A stretch of 18,593 nt of DNA from positions 1 through 18,593 of the forward strand of contig JAQULD010000016.1 in assembly GCA_028719045.1 (NCBI GenBank), given 5' to 3'. Origin of the DNA: Candidatus Omnitrophota bacterium (lineage in GTDB: Bacteria > Omnitrophota > Koll11 > Gygaellales > Profunditerraquicolaceae). The notes beneath the pieces were generated by a model. That model saw nothing but the letters and a program-made list of their open reading frames with translations. It ran no database searches and had not been told where the DNA came from. The position numbers and the translations under genes were made by a program. The number at the start of each line of letters is the position of its first letter. Within the stretch, counting starts at the first letter, position 1. Below, one piece after another: positions 7,434-15,452 of this stretch.

Positions 7434-8675
7434 TTAAGTTTTCTTCAGTTCTTCTATCAAATTATCGGCCTTGACTTCCTTCTGTTCCCCCGAAGCCATG
7501 TCCTTAAGCATCACGGAATTGTTCTTCAATTCATTATCGCCGATAATAATCACGAATCTGGCTTTAGCGTCATCGGCCTTACGCATCGCGCCTTTCAAAG
7601 ACTTGTTTTCATAATCGGTATCGGAAGGCATGCCTGAGCCGCGCAAATCAGCCAGCAATTTCAGGCCGAAAAGCTTCGCTTCGTCCCCCAAAGTAATTAT
7701 AAAGGCGAGATTTTTCCTCGCTTCAGCGGGTTTATCCCCCAGCACCAGCAAAAGGCGTTCCACTCCGAAGGCAAACCCCACAGCCCCCGCTTCCGGGCCG
7801 TCCAGTTCTTTGACCAGGTTATCATACCTGCCCCCCGCCCCCAGGGCGTTCTGCTGCGGCCCCAGGTCAGGATGAATGATCTCGAATACAGTGCGGGTAT
7901 AATAATCGAGCCCGCGCACAAGAAATTCGGAAACCTCATATTTCACTTCCAAAGCGTCTAAACCCTGCCTTACCTTAAGGAAATGCCCGGAACATTCCGG
8001 GCAAAGATAATCCTTAATATTCAATCCTTTTACGATCTCCTGGCAGCGCTCATTTTTGCAATCGAGGACCCTTAAAACATTGCGGTCGAACCTTACTTTA
8101 CAATCATCGCAAAGATCCTGCAGTTTGCTTTTCAGGCCGTTACGCAGGGTTTCGGTCAAAGCCGCTTTATCTTTTGAACAGCCTAAGCTGTTAATCTTAA
8201 TGGTATAGCCGGTTATTGAGAATTCTTTCAGCAGGGTATCGGCTAAAGAGATCACCTCCACGTCGATCGCCGCCTCCTGAGAGCCTATTGCCTCACAACC
8301 GATATGATGAAACTGGCGGAGCCTGCCTTTTTGCGGCCTTTCCATGCGGAACATCGGCCCCATATAGTACACTTTCACGAATTTGGATACTTTATCCAGG
8401 TTGTTTTCAATATAAGCGCGGACAATGGAAGCTGTGGCTTCCGGGCGCAAAGCGTAGGCATCGGATGCCGATTTTATGATAAACATCTGTTTCTGAACGA
8501 TTTCCGTGGCTTCTCCGAGAGAACGGTTAAAAAGGCTTGCTTCTTCGATCAAAGGCGGGCGTATTTCCTGGAAATTATAAGTAGAAAAGATACTGCGGCT
8601 TATGCTTTCTAAGCGCTGCCAATTCTCTACCTGTTCGGGCAAGATATCTCTTGTCCCGGGAATTCTTTTAAACAT
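7434..8675 (-). CDS. hisS: Histidyl-tRNA synthetase
   Basis: Class II synthetase charging tRNA-His, 413 aa, normal length. The conserved N-terminus GTRDILP is at 7-13. Motif 2 lies at about 107-131 with FRMERPQKGR, the histidine-specific RGLDYYTRT signature at 254-262, GAGGRYDNLV at 279-288, and motif 3 FGVERLLL at 303-310. The insertion between motif 2 and the His motif carries cysteine pairs (C189/C192 and C225/C228), common in this family. The C-terminal anticodon-binding domain fills the last 90 residues or so. It starts 27 bases after the HU stop without a clear Shine-Dalgarno sequence. It looks like a true HisRS and not the HisZ paralogue, because both His-specific motifs are complete. 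Confidence 0.97.
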   Translation of the reverse strand: MFKRIPGTRDILPEQVENWQRLESISRSIFSTYNFQEIRPPLIEEASLFNRSLGEATEIVQKQMFIIKSASDAYALRPEATASIVRAYIENNLDKVSKFVKVYYMGPMFRMERPQKGRLRQFHHIGCEAIGSQEAAIDVEVISLADTLLKEFSITGYTIKINSLGCSKDKAALTETLRNGLKSKLQDLCDDCKVRFDRNVLRVLDCKNERCQEIVKGLNIKDYLCPECSGHFLKVRQGLDALEVKYEVSEFLVRGLDYYTRTVFEIIHPDLGPQQNALGAGGRYDNLVKELDGPEAGAVGFAFGVERLLLVLGDKPAEARKNLAFIITLGDEAKLFGLKLLADLRGSGMPSDTDYENKSLKGAMRKADDAKARFVIIIGDNELKNNSVMLKDMASGEQKEVKADNLIEELKKT

Positions 8676-8702
8676 GAGTTAGTGTGCAGATATTTGCGGA
8701 TA

Positions 8703-8975
8703 TTACTTGACCTTTTGCTTCATTTCCAAACCAGACTTGAACACAACCACTTTTCTGGGAGGGACGGGGACAACCTGGCCGGTGCGGGGATTTCTGCCGG
8801 TGCGGCTTTTTCTTTCCTTGATCTTGAAAACACCAAAATTACGAAGCTCTATCTTCTCTCCCCTGACTAAGGCATCGATAATGCAATCAAAAGTTTTCTG
8901 AACAACTTTCTTCACGTCAGTCTGTTTAAGGTTTGTTTCGTCAGAAACTTTTAAAATAATATCTTTTTTGGTCAT
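8703..8975 (-). CDS. HU/IHF-family nucleoid protein
   Basis: Small DNA-bending protein of 90 aa. The N-terminal helices (MTKKDIILKVSDETNLKQ...) are followed by the beta-arm signature GRNPRTGQVVPVPPRKVV (60-77), then FKSG and a lysine-rich end; this matches HU/IHF closely. I chose the ATG at 8975 because AGGAGG stands five bases before it; the frame extends 13 codons upstream to another possible start, but those codons lie over the ribosome binding site and leader. It is the first gene of the long operon, behind a near-consensus promoter. HU and IHF subunits cannot be told apart reliably by eye; a homodimeric HU is most likely. Confidence 0.94.
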   Translation of the reverse strand: MTKKDIILKVSDETNLKQTDVKKVVQKTFDCIIDALVRGEKIELRNFGVFKIKERKSRTGRNPRTGQVVPVPPRKVVVFKSGLEMKQKVK

Positions 8976-9037
8976 CAGGCCCTCCTGTATACGTTGCAAC
9001 TCTAATATCAACAAAACGTTACGCTAAACTATAGACA

Positions 9038-9066
9038 AATATAGCATAAAAAAGCTGTAAGGTCAA
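9038..9066 (-). promoter_or_regulatory. Sigma70-type promoter for the HU-hisS-aspS...polX operon
   Basis: On the minus strand TTGACC (9066-9061) and TATATT (9043-9038) are separated by exactly 17 bases, in an AT-rich intergenic gap between dnaE and HU. Transcription would begin near 9031, leaving a leader of about 55 nt. No rho-independent terminator is visible between dnaE and this promoter, so read-through from dnaE is possible. Confidence 0.8.
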
Positions 9067-9095
9067 CATAAATAATTTGTTACGTAAAATAGCCG

Positions 9096-12000
9096 TTAAA
9101 CAGCCAGCGACAGCCTTTCTTCTCCTAACATGTTCTCTATACTGCGTATAAGTTCTTCTGATGGGGCTATGAAAAGGTCATCCCCCACAACCACCTGCAC
9201 CCTGGATTTAGCCGGAGTATCGAGGTGGAGGTATACGGGGATCTTTCCCGGATATGACCTGAGCAGGGCTTTCAGGCTTTCGAAAACATTATCCTTTATG
9301 CCGGTCAGGTTTAAAGTGATGGAGGATATCAGCTTATAGATTTCATCCACGGGAAACATGTCGTTGGCGATAACCTTAGGCTCATCTTCTTTCAGGTTCA
9401 ATTTTCCCCTGACGAGAGCCACCTGGTTAGGCTGGATATAGGAAGATATCCTCTGAAAAGCGCTGGGGAAAACCAGGACCTCAACAGAGCCTTTAAGGTC
9501 CTCCAATTTAAGAATGGCCATTCTTTCCTGTTTCTGCCTGGTAACAGTATGCTTGATCTTGGCGATCAACCCCACTATTTTTACCGTATCCTGGTCCTTG
9601 CCTGAAGCAAGCTCGCTTATGGAAGTCGAGGCGAACCGCTTTAACTGCTTGGCGTAGCGCGCCAGGGGGTGCCCGCTCATGTAAATGCCGGTCATTTCCT
9701 TCTCGAAAGCCAGAAGCTGCGGTTCGGGCCATTCTTTGATCTGGACAGAATCCGGAGACAGCCTGTTCTTAAAGGCGCCTTGGTCCGGCCCCTCATCAAA
9801 AAAAGATATCTGGCCTTTTATACGGTCCTTCTGCGATTTGGAAACGAATTCCAGGATTTCTTCCAGCGAAGCGAACATCTGGGCGCGCGGCTGTTTAAAT
9901 GAATCCAGCGCCCCGCATTTTATCAGGCTCTCCAGGACTTTTTTGTTCACCAGCCTCAGGTCGCTTCTCTGGCAGAGGTCTTCCAGGGAAATAAAACGCC
10001 CGGAATTGTTCCTTGACTGGATAACGGATTCAATAGCGCCCCTCCCCACGTTTTTTATCGCCAAAAGCCCGAATCGTATTTTTTTCTTTCCCGCTACGGT
10101 AAACAAAGCTCCGCTTTCATTGATATCAGGGGGCAAAACTTCTATCCCCATACGCTCGGCTTCATTGATATATTCGACTATTTTATCGGTATTATCGCGC
10201 TCTGAAGTAAGGAGCGCGGTCATAAATTCTACGGGGAAATTAGCCTTTAAATACGCCGTGCGGTAGGAAATAACCGCGTAGGCGGCTGAATGGCTGCGGT
10301 TAAAGCCGTAGCCGGAAAAATATTCGATATTGTCGAATATCTTTGAAGCGACTGTCTCGGAAATGGAATTTTTCATGCAGCCGGTGATGAAATTCTTGCG
10401 CTGCTTTTCCATGACCTCGGGATTTTTTTTGCTCATTGCCCGGCGCAACAGGTCGGCCTGCGCCATGGTAAACCCGGCGAGGCTGGAGGCTATCTGCATT
10501 ATCTGTTCCTGATAGACCATAATGCCGTAGGTATCTTTTAATATCGGCTCCATTCTTTTATGGTCGTATTTTATCGGGACGTTGTTCTTTTTACGCTGGA
10601 TAAAATCCGTGAGCATCCCCGACCCCATCGGCCCGGGGCGGTAAAGCGCTAAAAGAGCGATTATGTCCTCGAAACGCTCCGGCTCAAGCTTCCTTAGCAG
10701 ATCGCGCATCCCGGAGCTTTCTATCTGGAAGACGCCGCTCGTCTGCGCGGAGCAAAGCAGCTTGAAGGTATTGGCGTCGGTAAGAGGCACATTCACTATA
10801 TCCAGGTCGATATCCTGGGTATTTTTTATAAGCTTTAGCGTCTGGTCAATTACCGTAAGCGTCCTTAACCCCAGGAAATCCACTTTAAGCAGGCCTATTT
10901 TCTCCAGAATAGACATGCCGTAACCGGAAGTTATCTGGTCATCCTGGGTCTTAAACAAAGGCATGTAATTATCCAAAGGCTTGTCCGCGATAACGACTCC
11001 CGCCGCGTGCATCGAAGCGTGGCGGTTCAAACCTTCCAAAGTAAACGCCAGGTCTATTAAAGTGGTGATCTGAGGGTCGGTCTTGTAGAGGTTCTTTAAT
11101 TCGGGCTGGCTTTCCAGGGCGTCTTTCAGTGTAATACCGGGGTCGGGAGGGATCATCTTGGCGATACGGTCGACGTCGGCGTAGCTTAATCCCATAACCC
11201 TGCCCACGTCCCTTACCACGGCCCGCGCCTGCATAGTCCCGAAAGTTATGATCTGCGAAACATTTTCCCGGCCGTATTTCCTGGTCACATACTCAATGAC
11301 CTCCTGCCTTCTTTCGTAACAGAAATCTATATCGATATCGGGAAGGCCGGTCCTCTCAGGGTTAAGGAAACGCTCGAACAATAAATTGTAATTCAGCGGG
11401 TCAATGTCGGTAATACCCAACAGGTAACTCACCAGGCTTCCCGCGGCTGAACCGCGCCCGGGGCCCACCGGGATTTTCTGCTCCTTGGCGTAATGGATAA
11501 AATCCCAGACGATGAGAAAATAGCTGGTAAAGCCCATGCTCTTTATGATCTGCAATTCGTGATCCAGGCGTTTCCTGATTTCCGGGGTCACTTCCTTGAA
11601 CCGTCTTTGCAGGCCTTTCTCGCAGAGGTCTTTCAGGAAATCCTCTTTTGCCACCCCTACCGGCGGCTCATATTTGGGAAGGTGCACTTTGGAAAAATCC
11701 AGTTCCAGGTTACAGCTTCTGGCTATTTCAACAGTGTTGGCAATGGCTTCAGGAGCGTAACTGAAAAGCTTTTTCATTTCCTCGGGAGACTTAAAATAGA
11801 ATTCTTCGGTCTGGAAACGCATCCTGTTGGGGTCATCCAGCGTCGTCTGGGTCTGAATGCAAAGCAGCACTTCGTGGCTCTTGGCGTGGCTTTTGTTAAG
11901 GTAATGCACGTCGTTGGTCGCGACCAGCCCGACGCCAATTTCTTTGGAAAGTTTTAAAAGGCCTTCGTTTACTATCCTTTGCTCCGGTATGCCGTTTTCC

Positions 12001-12536
12001 TGTATCTCAAGGTAGAAATTGCCTTTGCCGAATATTTGCAGGAATTGGTCCGCCGCTTTTAAAGCGTCGTTGGCGCGCCTCTGCTGGAGGCAGGTGGGGA
12101 TCTCGCCTTTTAAGCAGGCGGTCAATCCGATGAGGCCTTTGCTGTGGGTAGACAGAAGTTCTTTATCTATACGCGGGCGGTAATAGAAACCTTCCAGATA
12201 ACCCGCTGAAACCAATTTCATGAGATTCTGGTATCCGGTCTCATCTTTGGCTAAAAGTATAAGGTGGTACGCCGCTTCTTCTATCCCGCTTGAGCCTTTG
12301 TCCAGGCGGCTCTTCGGGGCGATGTAAACTTCGCTTCCTATGATGGGTTTAATGCCGGCTTTTTGCGCCTCCATATAAAATTCCACCGCCCCGAACATGT
12401 TCCCGTGGTCGGTAATGGCAAGCGAATCCATCTTGTATTGATTGGCAAGAGACAGCAAATCCCGGATACGGCAGGCTCCGTCCAAGAGGCTGTATTGGGT
12501 GTGAAGATGCAGGTGGATAAAATCCGAATGCGGCAT
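9096..12536 (-). CDS. dnaE: DNA polymerase III alpha subunit
   Basis: Replicative polymerase, 1146 aa, the usual DnaE length. Order: PHP domain (about 1-270), palm with catalytic D400/D402 in PDIDIDF and D553 in KVDFLGL, fingers, a helix-hairpin-helix region, and a C-terminal OB fold (VKIVGLIAKIKHTV...). Unlike E. coli DnaE, the PHP metal site looks complete: H10 and H12, D19, H44, E69, H91, C141, D209 and H211. Such PHP domains can act as proofreading 3'-5' exonucleases in other bacteria. The gene starts 23 bases after guaA with no clear Shine-Dalgarno sequence and is the last gene of the guaB3-guaA-dnaE unit. It is not PolC, which has a DnaQ-like exonuclease inserted in its PHP domain. Confidence 0.97.
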   Translation of the reverse strand: MPHSDFIHLHLHTQYSLLDGACRIRDLLSLANQYKMDSLAITDHGNMFGAVEFYMEAQKAGIKPIIGSEVYIAPKSRLDKGSSGIEEAAYHLILLAKDETGYQNLMKLVSAGYLEGFYYRPRIDKELLSTHSKGLIGLTACLKGEIPTCLQQRRANDALKAADQFLQIFGKGNFYLEIQENGIPEQRIVNEGLLKLSKEIGVGLVATNDVHYLNKSHAKSHEVLLCIQTQTTLDDPNRMRFQTEEFYFKSPEEMKKLFSYAPEAIANTVEIARSCNLELDFSKVHLPKYEPPVGVAKEDFLKDLCEKGLQRRFKEVTPEIRKRLDHELQIIKSMGFTSYFLIVWDFIHYAKEQKIPVGPGRGSAAGSLVSYLLGITDIDPLNYNLLFERFLNPERTGLPDIDIDFCYERRQEVIEYVTRKYGRENVSQIITFGTMQARAVVRDVGRVMGLSYADVDRIAKMIPPDPGITLKDALESQPELKNLYKTDPQITTLIDLAFTLEGLNRHASMHAAGVVIADKPLDNYMPLFKTQDDQITSGYGMSILEKIGLLKVDFLGLRTLTVIDQTLKLIKNTQDIDLDIVNVPLTDANTFKLLCSAQTSGVFQIESSGMRDLLRKLEPERFEDIIALLALYRPGPMGSGMLTDFIQRKKNNVPIKYDHKRMEPILKDTYGIMVYQEQIMQIASSLAGFTMAQADLLRRAMSKKNPEVMEKQRKNFITGCMKNSISETVASKIFDNIEYFSGYGFNRSHSAAYAVISYRTAYLKANFPVEFMTALLTSERDNTDKIVEYINEAERMGIEVLPPDINESGALFTVAGKKKIRFGLLAIKNVGRGAIESVIQSRNNSGRFISLEDLCQRSDLRLVNKKVLESLIKCGALDSFKQPRAQMFASLEEILEFVSKSQKDRIKGQISFFDEGPDQGAFKNRLSPDSVQIKEWPEPQLLAFEKEMTGIYMSGHPLARYAKQLKRFASTSISELASGKDQDTVKIVGLIAKIKHTVTRQKQERMAILKLEDLKGSVEVLVFPSAFQRISSYIQPNQVALVRGKLNLKEDEPKVIANDMFPVDEIYKLISSITLNLTGIKDNVFESLKALLRSYPGKIPVYLHLDTPAKSRVQVVVGDDLFIAPSEELIRSIENMLGEERLSLAV

Positions 12537-12559
12537 GCTAAAAACAACTTACGCTAAAT

Positions 12560-14101
12560 CTATTCCCACTCGATCGTCGCGGGAGGCTTGGAAGTTATGT
12601 CGTAAACAACGCGGTTTACTCCCTTAACTTCATTAATAATACGGTTAGCTATTTTTTCCTGCACTTCGTAGGGAAGTTTGACCCAGTCAGCGGTCATACC
12701 GTCGATACTGGTAACGCAACGCAACGCCACCACGTTATCATAAGTGCGTTCGTCGCCCATGACCCCTACGCTTTTAATGGGCAAAAGCACGGCGAAAGAC
12801 TGCCAGATCTGATTGTAAAGGCCGGCTTTTCTGATCTCCTCGACCACCCGGCTATCCACCGCGCGCAATAATTTAAGGTTTTCGGTGGTTATTTCCCCGA
12901 TTATCCTTATGGCAAGGCCGGGGCCGGGGAACGGCTGGCGGTAAAGCACGTTTTCCGGCAGGAACATTTCCTTGCCGATCAAACGCACTTCATCCTTGAA
13001 TAAATCCCTAAGCGGCTCGAGAAGTTTAAGTTTCATATGTTCCGGAAGCCCGCCCACATTGTGGTGGCTCTTTATGCGGCTTGAAGGGGAACCGATAGGC
13101 GATATCGACTCTATCACGTCCGGGTACAATGTACCTTGCGCCAGGAATTTCGCCCCTTTAAACTTGTCCGCTTCTTCCTCAAAAACCTTTATAAATTCCC
13201 TGCCAATGATCTTCCTTTTCTCTTCCGGGTCCACGACATCTTTAAGCCGGGTAAGAAATCTTTTGCTCGCGTCCACGCAATCCAGGTTCAAATGGAAGGT
13301 ATTCTTAAAAACCTTTTTTATCTGCTCAGGCTCATCCTCCCTAAGCAGCCCGTTATCTATAAAAATACACCGTAAGTTCTTGCCTATGGCCTTGTTGATC
13401 AAAAGCGCCGCGACCGCGGAATCCACTCCGCCGCTCAATCCAAGGACGACCTTGCCTGTGCCGACCGTCTTTTTGACATTGTCGATGCTTTCCTTGATAA
13501 AAGACGCCATGGTCCAGCGGCCGGAACAGCTGCATACTTTAAACAGGAAATTGCTTAATATCTGGGAACCTTTTTCCGTGTGGGTAACTTCCGGGTGGAA
13601 CTGCACCCCGAAGATCTTCTTGCCGCGGTTCGATATGGCGGCTATCGGAGAATTCAAGGTATGGGCGCTAGTGTGAAACCCCGGAGGCATTTTCGTGACA
13701 TAGTCGCCGTGGCTCGCCCAGCAGGTAAAATTACCCGGGAGATTACTGAAGATATCGCGGTTGTCGTCTATGAATAATTCCGCCTTGCCGTATTCGCGGT
13801 CTCTGGTATGTTTGGTCTTGCCGCCCAGCATTTGGGCGATAAGCTGCATTCCGTAACATATCCCCAGCACGGGAAGGCCTAATTTAAAGATCTTTGGGTC
13901 AGGGTAAGGGCTTTTCTTTTCCAGTACCGAAGCGGGGCCGCCGGAAAGGATCAACCCCTTGGGGGCAAATTCCTGGATTTGGCTCGCCGTAATATTGTAA
14001 GGAACGATCCTTGAAAATACCTTGTGCTCTCTGATACGCCTTGCGATTAACTGAGTGTACTGTGAACCGAAATCCAAGATTAGAATAGTTTCTCTAGGCA
14101 T
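12560..14101 (-). CDS. guaA: GMP synthase (glutamine-hydrolysing)
   Basis: Makes GMP from XMP, ATP and glutamine. At 513 aa it is the standard single-chain form. The N-terminal class I glutamine amidotransferase has C82 (GICYGM) with H169 and E171 (HPEV) as its catalytic triad. The ATP pyrophosphatase P-loop SGGVDS is at 223-228. The C-terminal dimerisation domain ends in the invariant-looking [16 protein letters not shown] stands six bases before the ATG. It lies 14 bases after guaB3, so the two last steps of GMP synthesis are co-transcribed. Confidence 0.98.
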   Translation of the reverse strand: MPRETILILDFGSQYTQLIARRIREHKVFSRIVPYNITASQIQEFAPKGLILSGGPASVLEKKSPYPDPKIFKLGLPVLGICYGMQLIAQMLGGKTKHTRDREYGKAELFIDDNRDIFSNLPGNFTCWASHGDYVTKMPPGFHTSAHTLNSPIAAISNRGKKIFGVQFHPEVTHTEKGSQILSNFLFKVCSCSGRWTMASFIKESIDNVKKTVGTGKVVLGLSGGVDSAVAALLINKAIGKNLRCIFIDNGLLREDEPEQIKKVFKNTFHLNLDCVDASKRFLTRLKDVVDPEEKRKIIGREFIKVFEEEADKFKGAKFLAQGTLYPDVIESISPIGSPSSRIKSHHNVGGLPEHMKLKLLEPLRDLFKDEVRLIGKEMFLPENVLYRQPFPGPGLAIRIIGEITTENLKLLRAVDSRVVEEIRKAGLYNQIWQSFAVLLPIKSVGVMGDERTYDNVVALRCVTSIDGMTADWVKLPYEVQEKIANRIINEVKGVNRVVYDITSKPPATIEWE

Positions 14102-14115
14102 ATTTTACCTTCCGT

Positions 14116-15276
14116 TTATTTTCCCATTCCCACTCGTTGTCCGACCTGGAAGATCTTGCCCTCAGTCTGTATCGAAGGGGCGATTATGATCTCCACATCG
14201 TGCATTTCTTTTAAGTTAGAGGCGCCCAATGACCCCATAGAGGTTTTTAAAGCCCCCATAAGGTTCTGAGAACCGTCATCAACCCTGGCAGGCCCGGAGA
14301 TTATCTCTTTAAGGGTGCCTGTAGTCCCGACGTAAATCCGCGTGCCTCTGGGCAAATTCATGTGGGAAGTGGCCATGCCCCAGTGATAACCCCTGCCCGG
14401 AGCCTCTTTTGCGCGGGCAAAGCTGGAGCCGATCATGACCGCGTCCGCTCCGCAGGCAAACGCCTTGCAAATGTCGCCGCCGCGGTTCATGCCGCCGTCA
14501 GTAATGATCGGGATGTATTTACCGGTCCTTTTATAATAAAAATCCCTGGCCGCCGCGCCATCCACGGTTGAAGTTACCTGAGGGACACCGATCCCAAGCA
14601 CGCCTCTGGTGGTACAGGCAGCTCCGGGTCCGACGCCGATCAATAATCCGGCCGCGCCGGTACCTAAAAGCTCCAAGGTCGTCTCGTAAGTGACGCAATT
14701 GCCGAGAATGACCGGGATTTTCGTATTTTTGCAGAATTTAAACAGGTCCAGGCTCTTGTATTCGCTGGAAATATGTTTTGCCGTGGTAACCGTGGATTGG
14801 ATCACGAATATATCAGCGCCTGAAGCAACGGCGATCTTGGCGAACCTTTCCGCGCGCGCGGGGATGCAGCTTACCACCGCCATGCCTTTTTTGCTCTTGA
14901 TTTCCTCTATCCTTTTGGCGATCAGCCCCTCTTTTACCGGCTTGGTATATATAGACTGGATGAGCTCCGTAGCTTTCTCCGGGGAAGAATTAGATATCTG
15001 CTCCAGTACTTCATCCGGATTTTCATAGCGGGTCTGCACGCCGTCTAAATTTAAAACCGCGATACCGCCTAATTTCGACATCTCCACGGCGAATTTTACG
15101 TCGACAACCCCGTCCATTCCGGCAGCCATGATCGGGATCTTGAATTTCTTCCCGTCTATTTCGAAATCTGTTATCGTCTCATTCGGATTTACCGTCTGAG
15201 AACCTGGGACAAGAGCTATTTCATCAAAACCATAACACCTGCGGGCGCGTTTACCTATACCTATCCATTCAGCCAT
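14116..15276 (-). CDS. guaB3: GuaB3-family IMP dehydrogenase
   Basis: TIM-barrel enzyme of the IMP dehydrogenase/GMP reductase group, 386 aa, without the paired CBS domains of ordinary GuaB. It resembles the GuaB3 family of actinobacteria and cyanobacteria: start GKRARRCYGFDEIALVPG, catalytic loop GVGPGAACTTR with C221, then GVPQVT, and the phosphate-binding segments DGGMNRGGDICKAFACGA and VMIGSSFA. The Cys and Thr of the loop are those used to form the covalent XMP intermediate. Direct linkage to guaA supports IMP to XMP as the reaction. AGGAG lies 10 bases before the ATG used here; a GTG two codons earlier is also possible. A GMP reductase role is less likely given the neighbour. Confidence 0.88.
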   Translation of the reverse strand: MAEWIGIGKRARRCYGFDEIALVPGSQTVNPNETITDFEIDGKKFKIPIMAAGMDGVVDVKFAVEMSKLGGIAVLNLDGVQTRYENPDEVLEQISNSSPEKATELIQSIYTKPVKEGLIAKRIEEIKSKKGMAVVSCIPARAERFAKIAVASGADIFVIQSTVTTAKHISSEYKSLDLFKFCKNTKIPVILGNCVTYETTLELLGTGAAGLLIGVGPGAACTTRGVLGIGVPQVTSTVDGAAARDFYYKRTGKYIPIITDGGMNRGGDICKAFACGADAVMIGSSFARAKEAPGRGYHWGMATSHMNLPRGTRIYVGTTGTLKEIISGPARVDDGSQNLMGALKTSMGSLGASNLKEMHDVEIIIAPSIQTEGKIFQVGQRVGMGK

Positions 15277-15310
15277 TTCCACTTCACTCCTTTAATTAAC
15301 GGCAAATCCG

Positions 15311-15340
15311 CGGCATTTTAAATACCTTATTTAAACGCCG
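15311..15340 (-). promoter_or_regulatory. Long hairpin in the guaB3-guaA-dnaE leader
   Basis: On the minus strand an outer stem CGGC/GCCG encloses a perfect 8-bp stem TTTAAATA/TATTTAAA with loop AGG, one G-U pair and one bulged A. It lies about 25 bases upstream of the AGGAG of guaB3. No U-run follows, so it is not an intrinsic terminator. It matches no purine riboswitch that I can recognise. Confidence 0.5.
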
Positions 15341-15414
15341 AGAAGTTATGCCAAAACTTAACTTGTTATATTATAAGCGGTTAAGAAAACAGGAATCTTT
15401 ATTAAAGATTTTTT

Positions 15415-15443
15415 ATTTTACACTGAGATTGGGGTTTTGTCAA
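15415..15443 (-). promoter_or_regulatory. Sigma70-type promoter for guaB3-guaA-dnaE
   Basis: On the minus strand a perfect TTGACA (15443-15438) is followed after 17 bases by TAAAAT (15420-15415). Transcription would begin near 15408, giving a leader of about 130 nt. The promoter sits within the 170-base gap after the GGDEF/HD-GYP gene; the rest of that gap holds the leader hairpins and nothing that looks coding. Confidence 0.8.
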
Positions 15444-15452
15444 TGATATTTA

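Noticed and set aside
8987..9000. Small palindromes GTATAC and GTTGCAAC in the HU leader as operator sites
   Set aside because: They are short, lie downstream of the predicted start site and match no operator I know.
9019..9028. Shared 10-mer ttacgctaaa in the HU leader and before dnaE (12549-12558)
   Set aside because: Many exact 10-base matches are expected by chance in 18 kb; the flanks do not align further and no function follows from it.
15366..15380. TATAAT on the minus strand (15375-15370) as a second guaB3 promoter
   Set aside because: The box is perfect, but no acceptable -35 box lies 16-18 bases upstream and no TGn precedes it; the TTGACA/TAAAAT pair is better.
15283..15452. Purine riboswitch in the guaB3 leader
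   Set aside because: I could not find the conserved three-way junction sequences of the purine class, nor the ykkC-type motifs; only unassigned stems are present.
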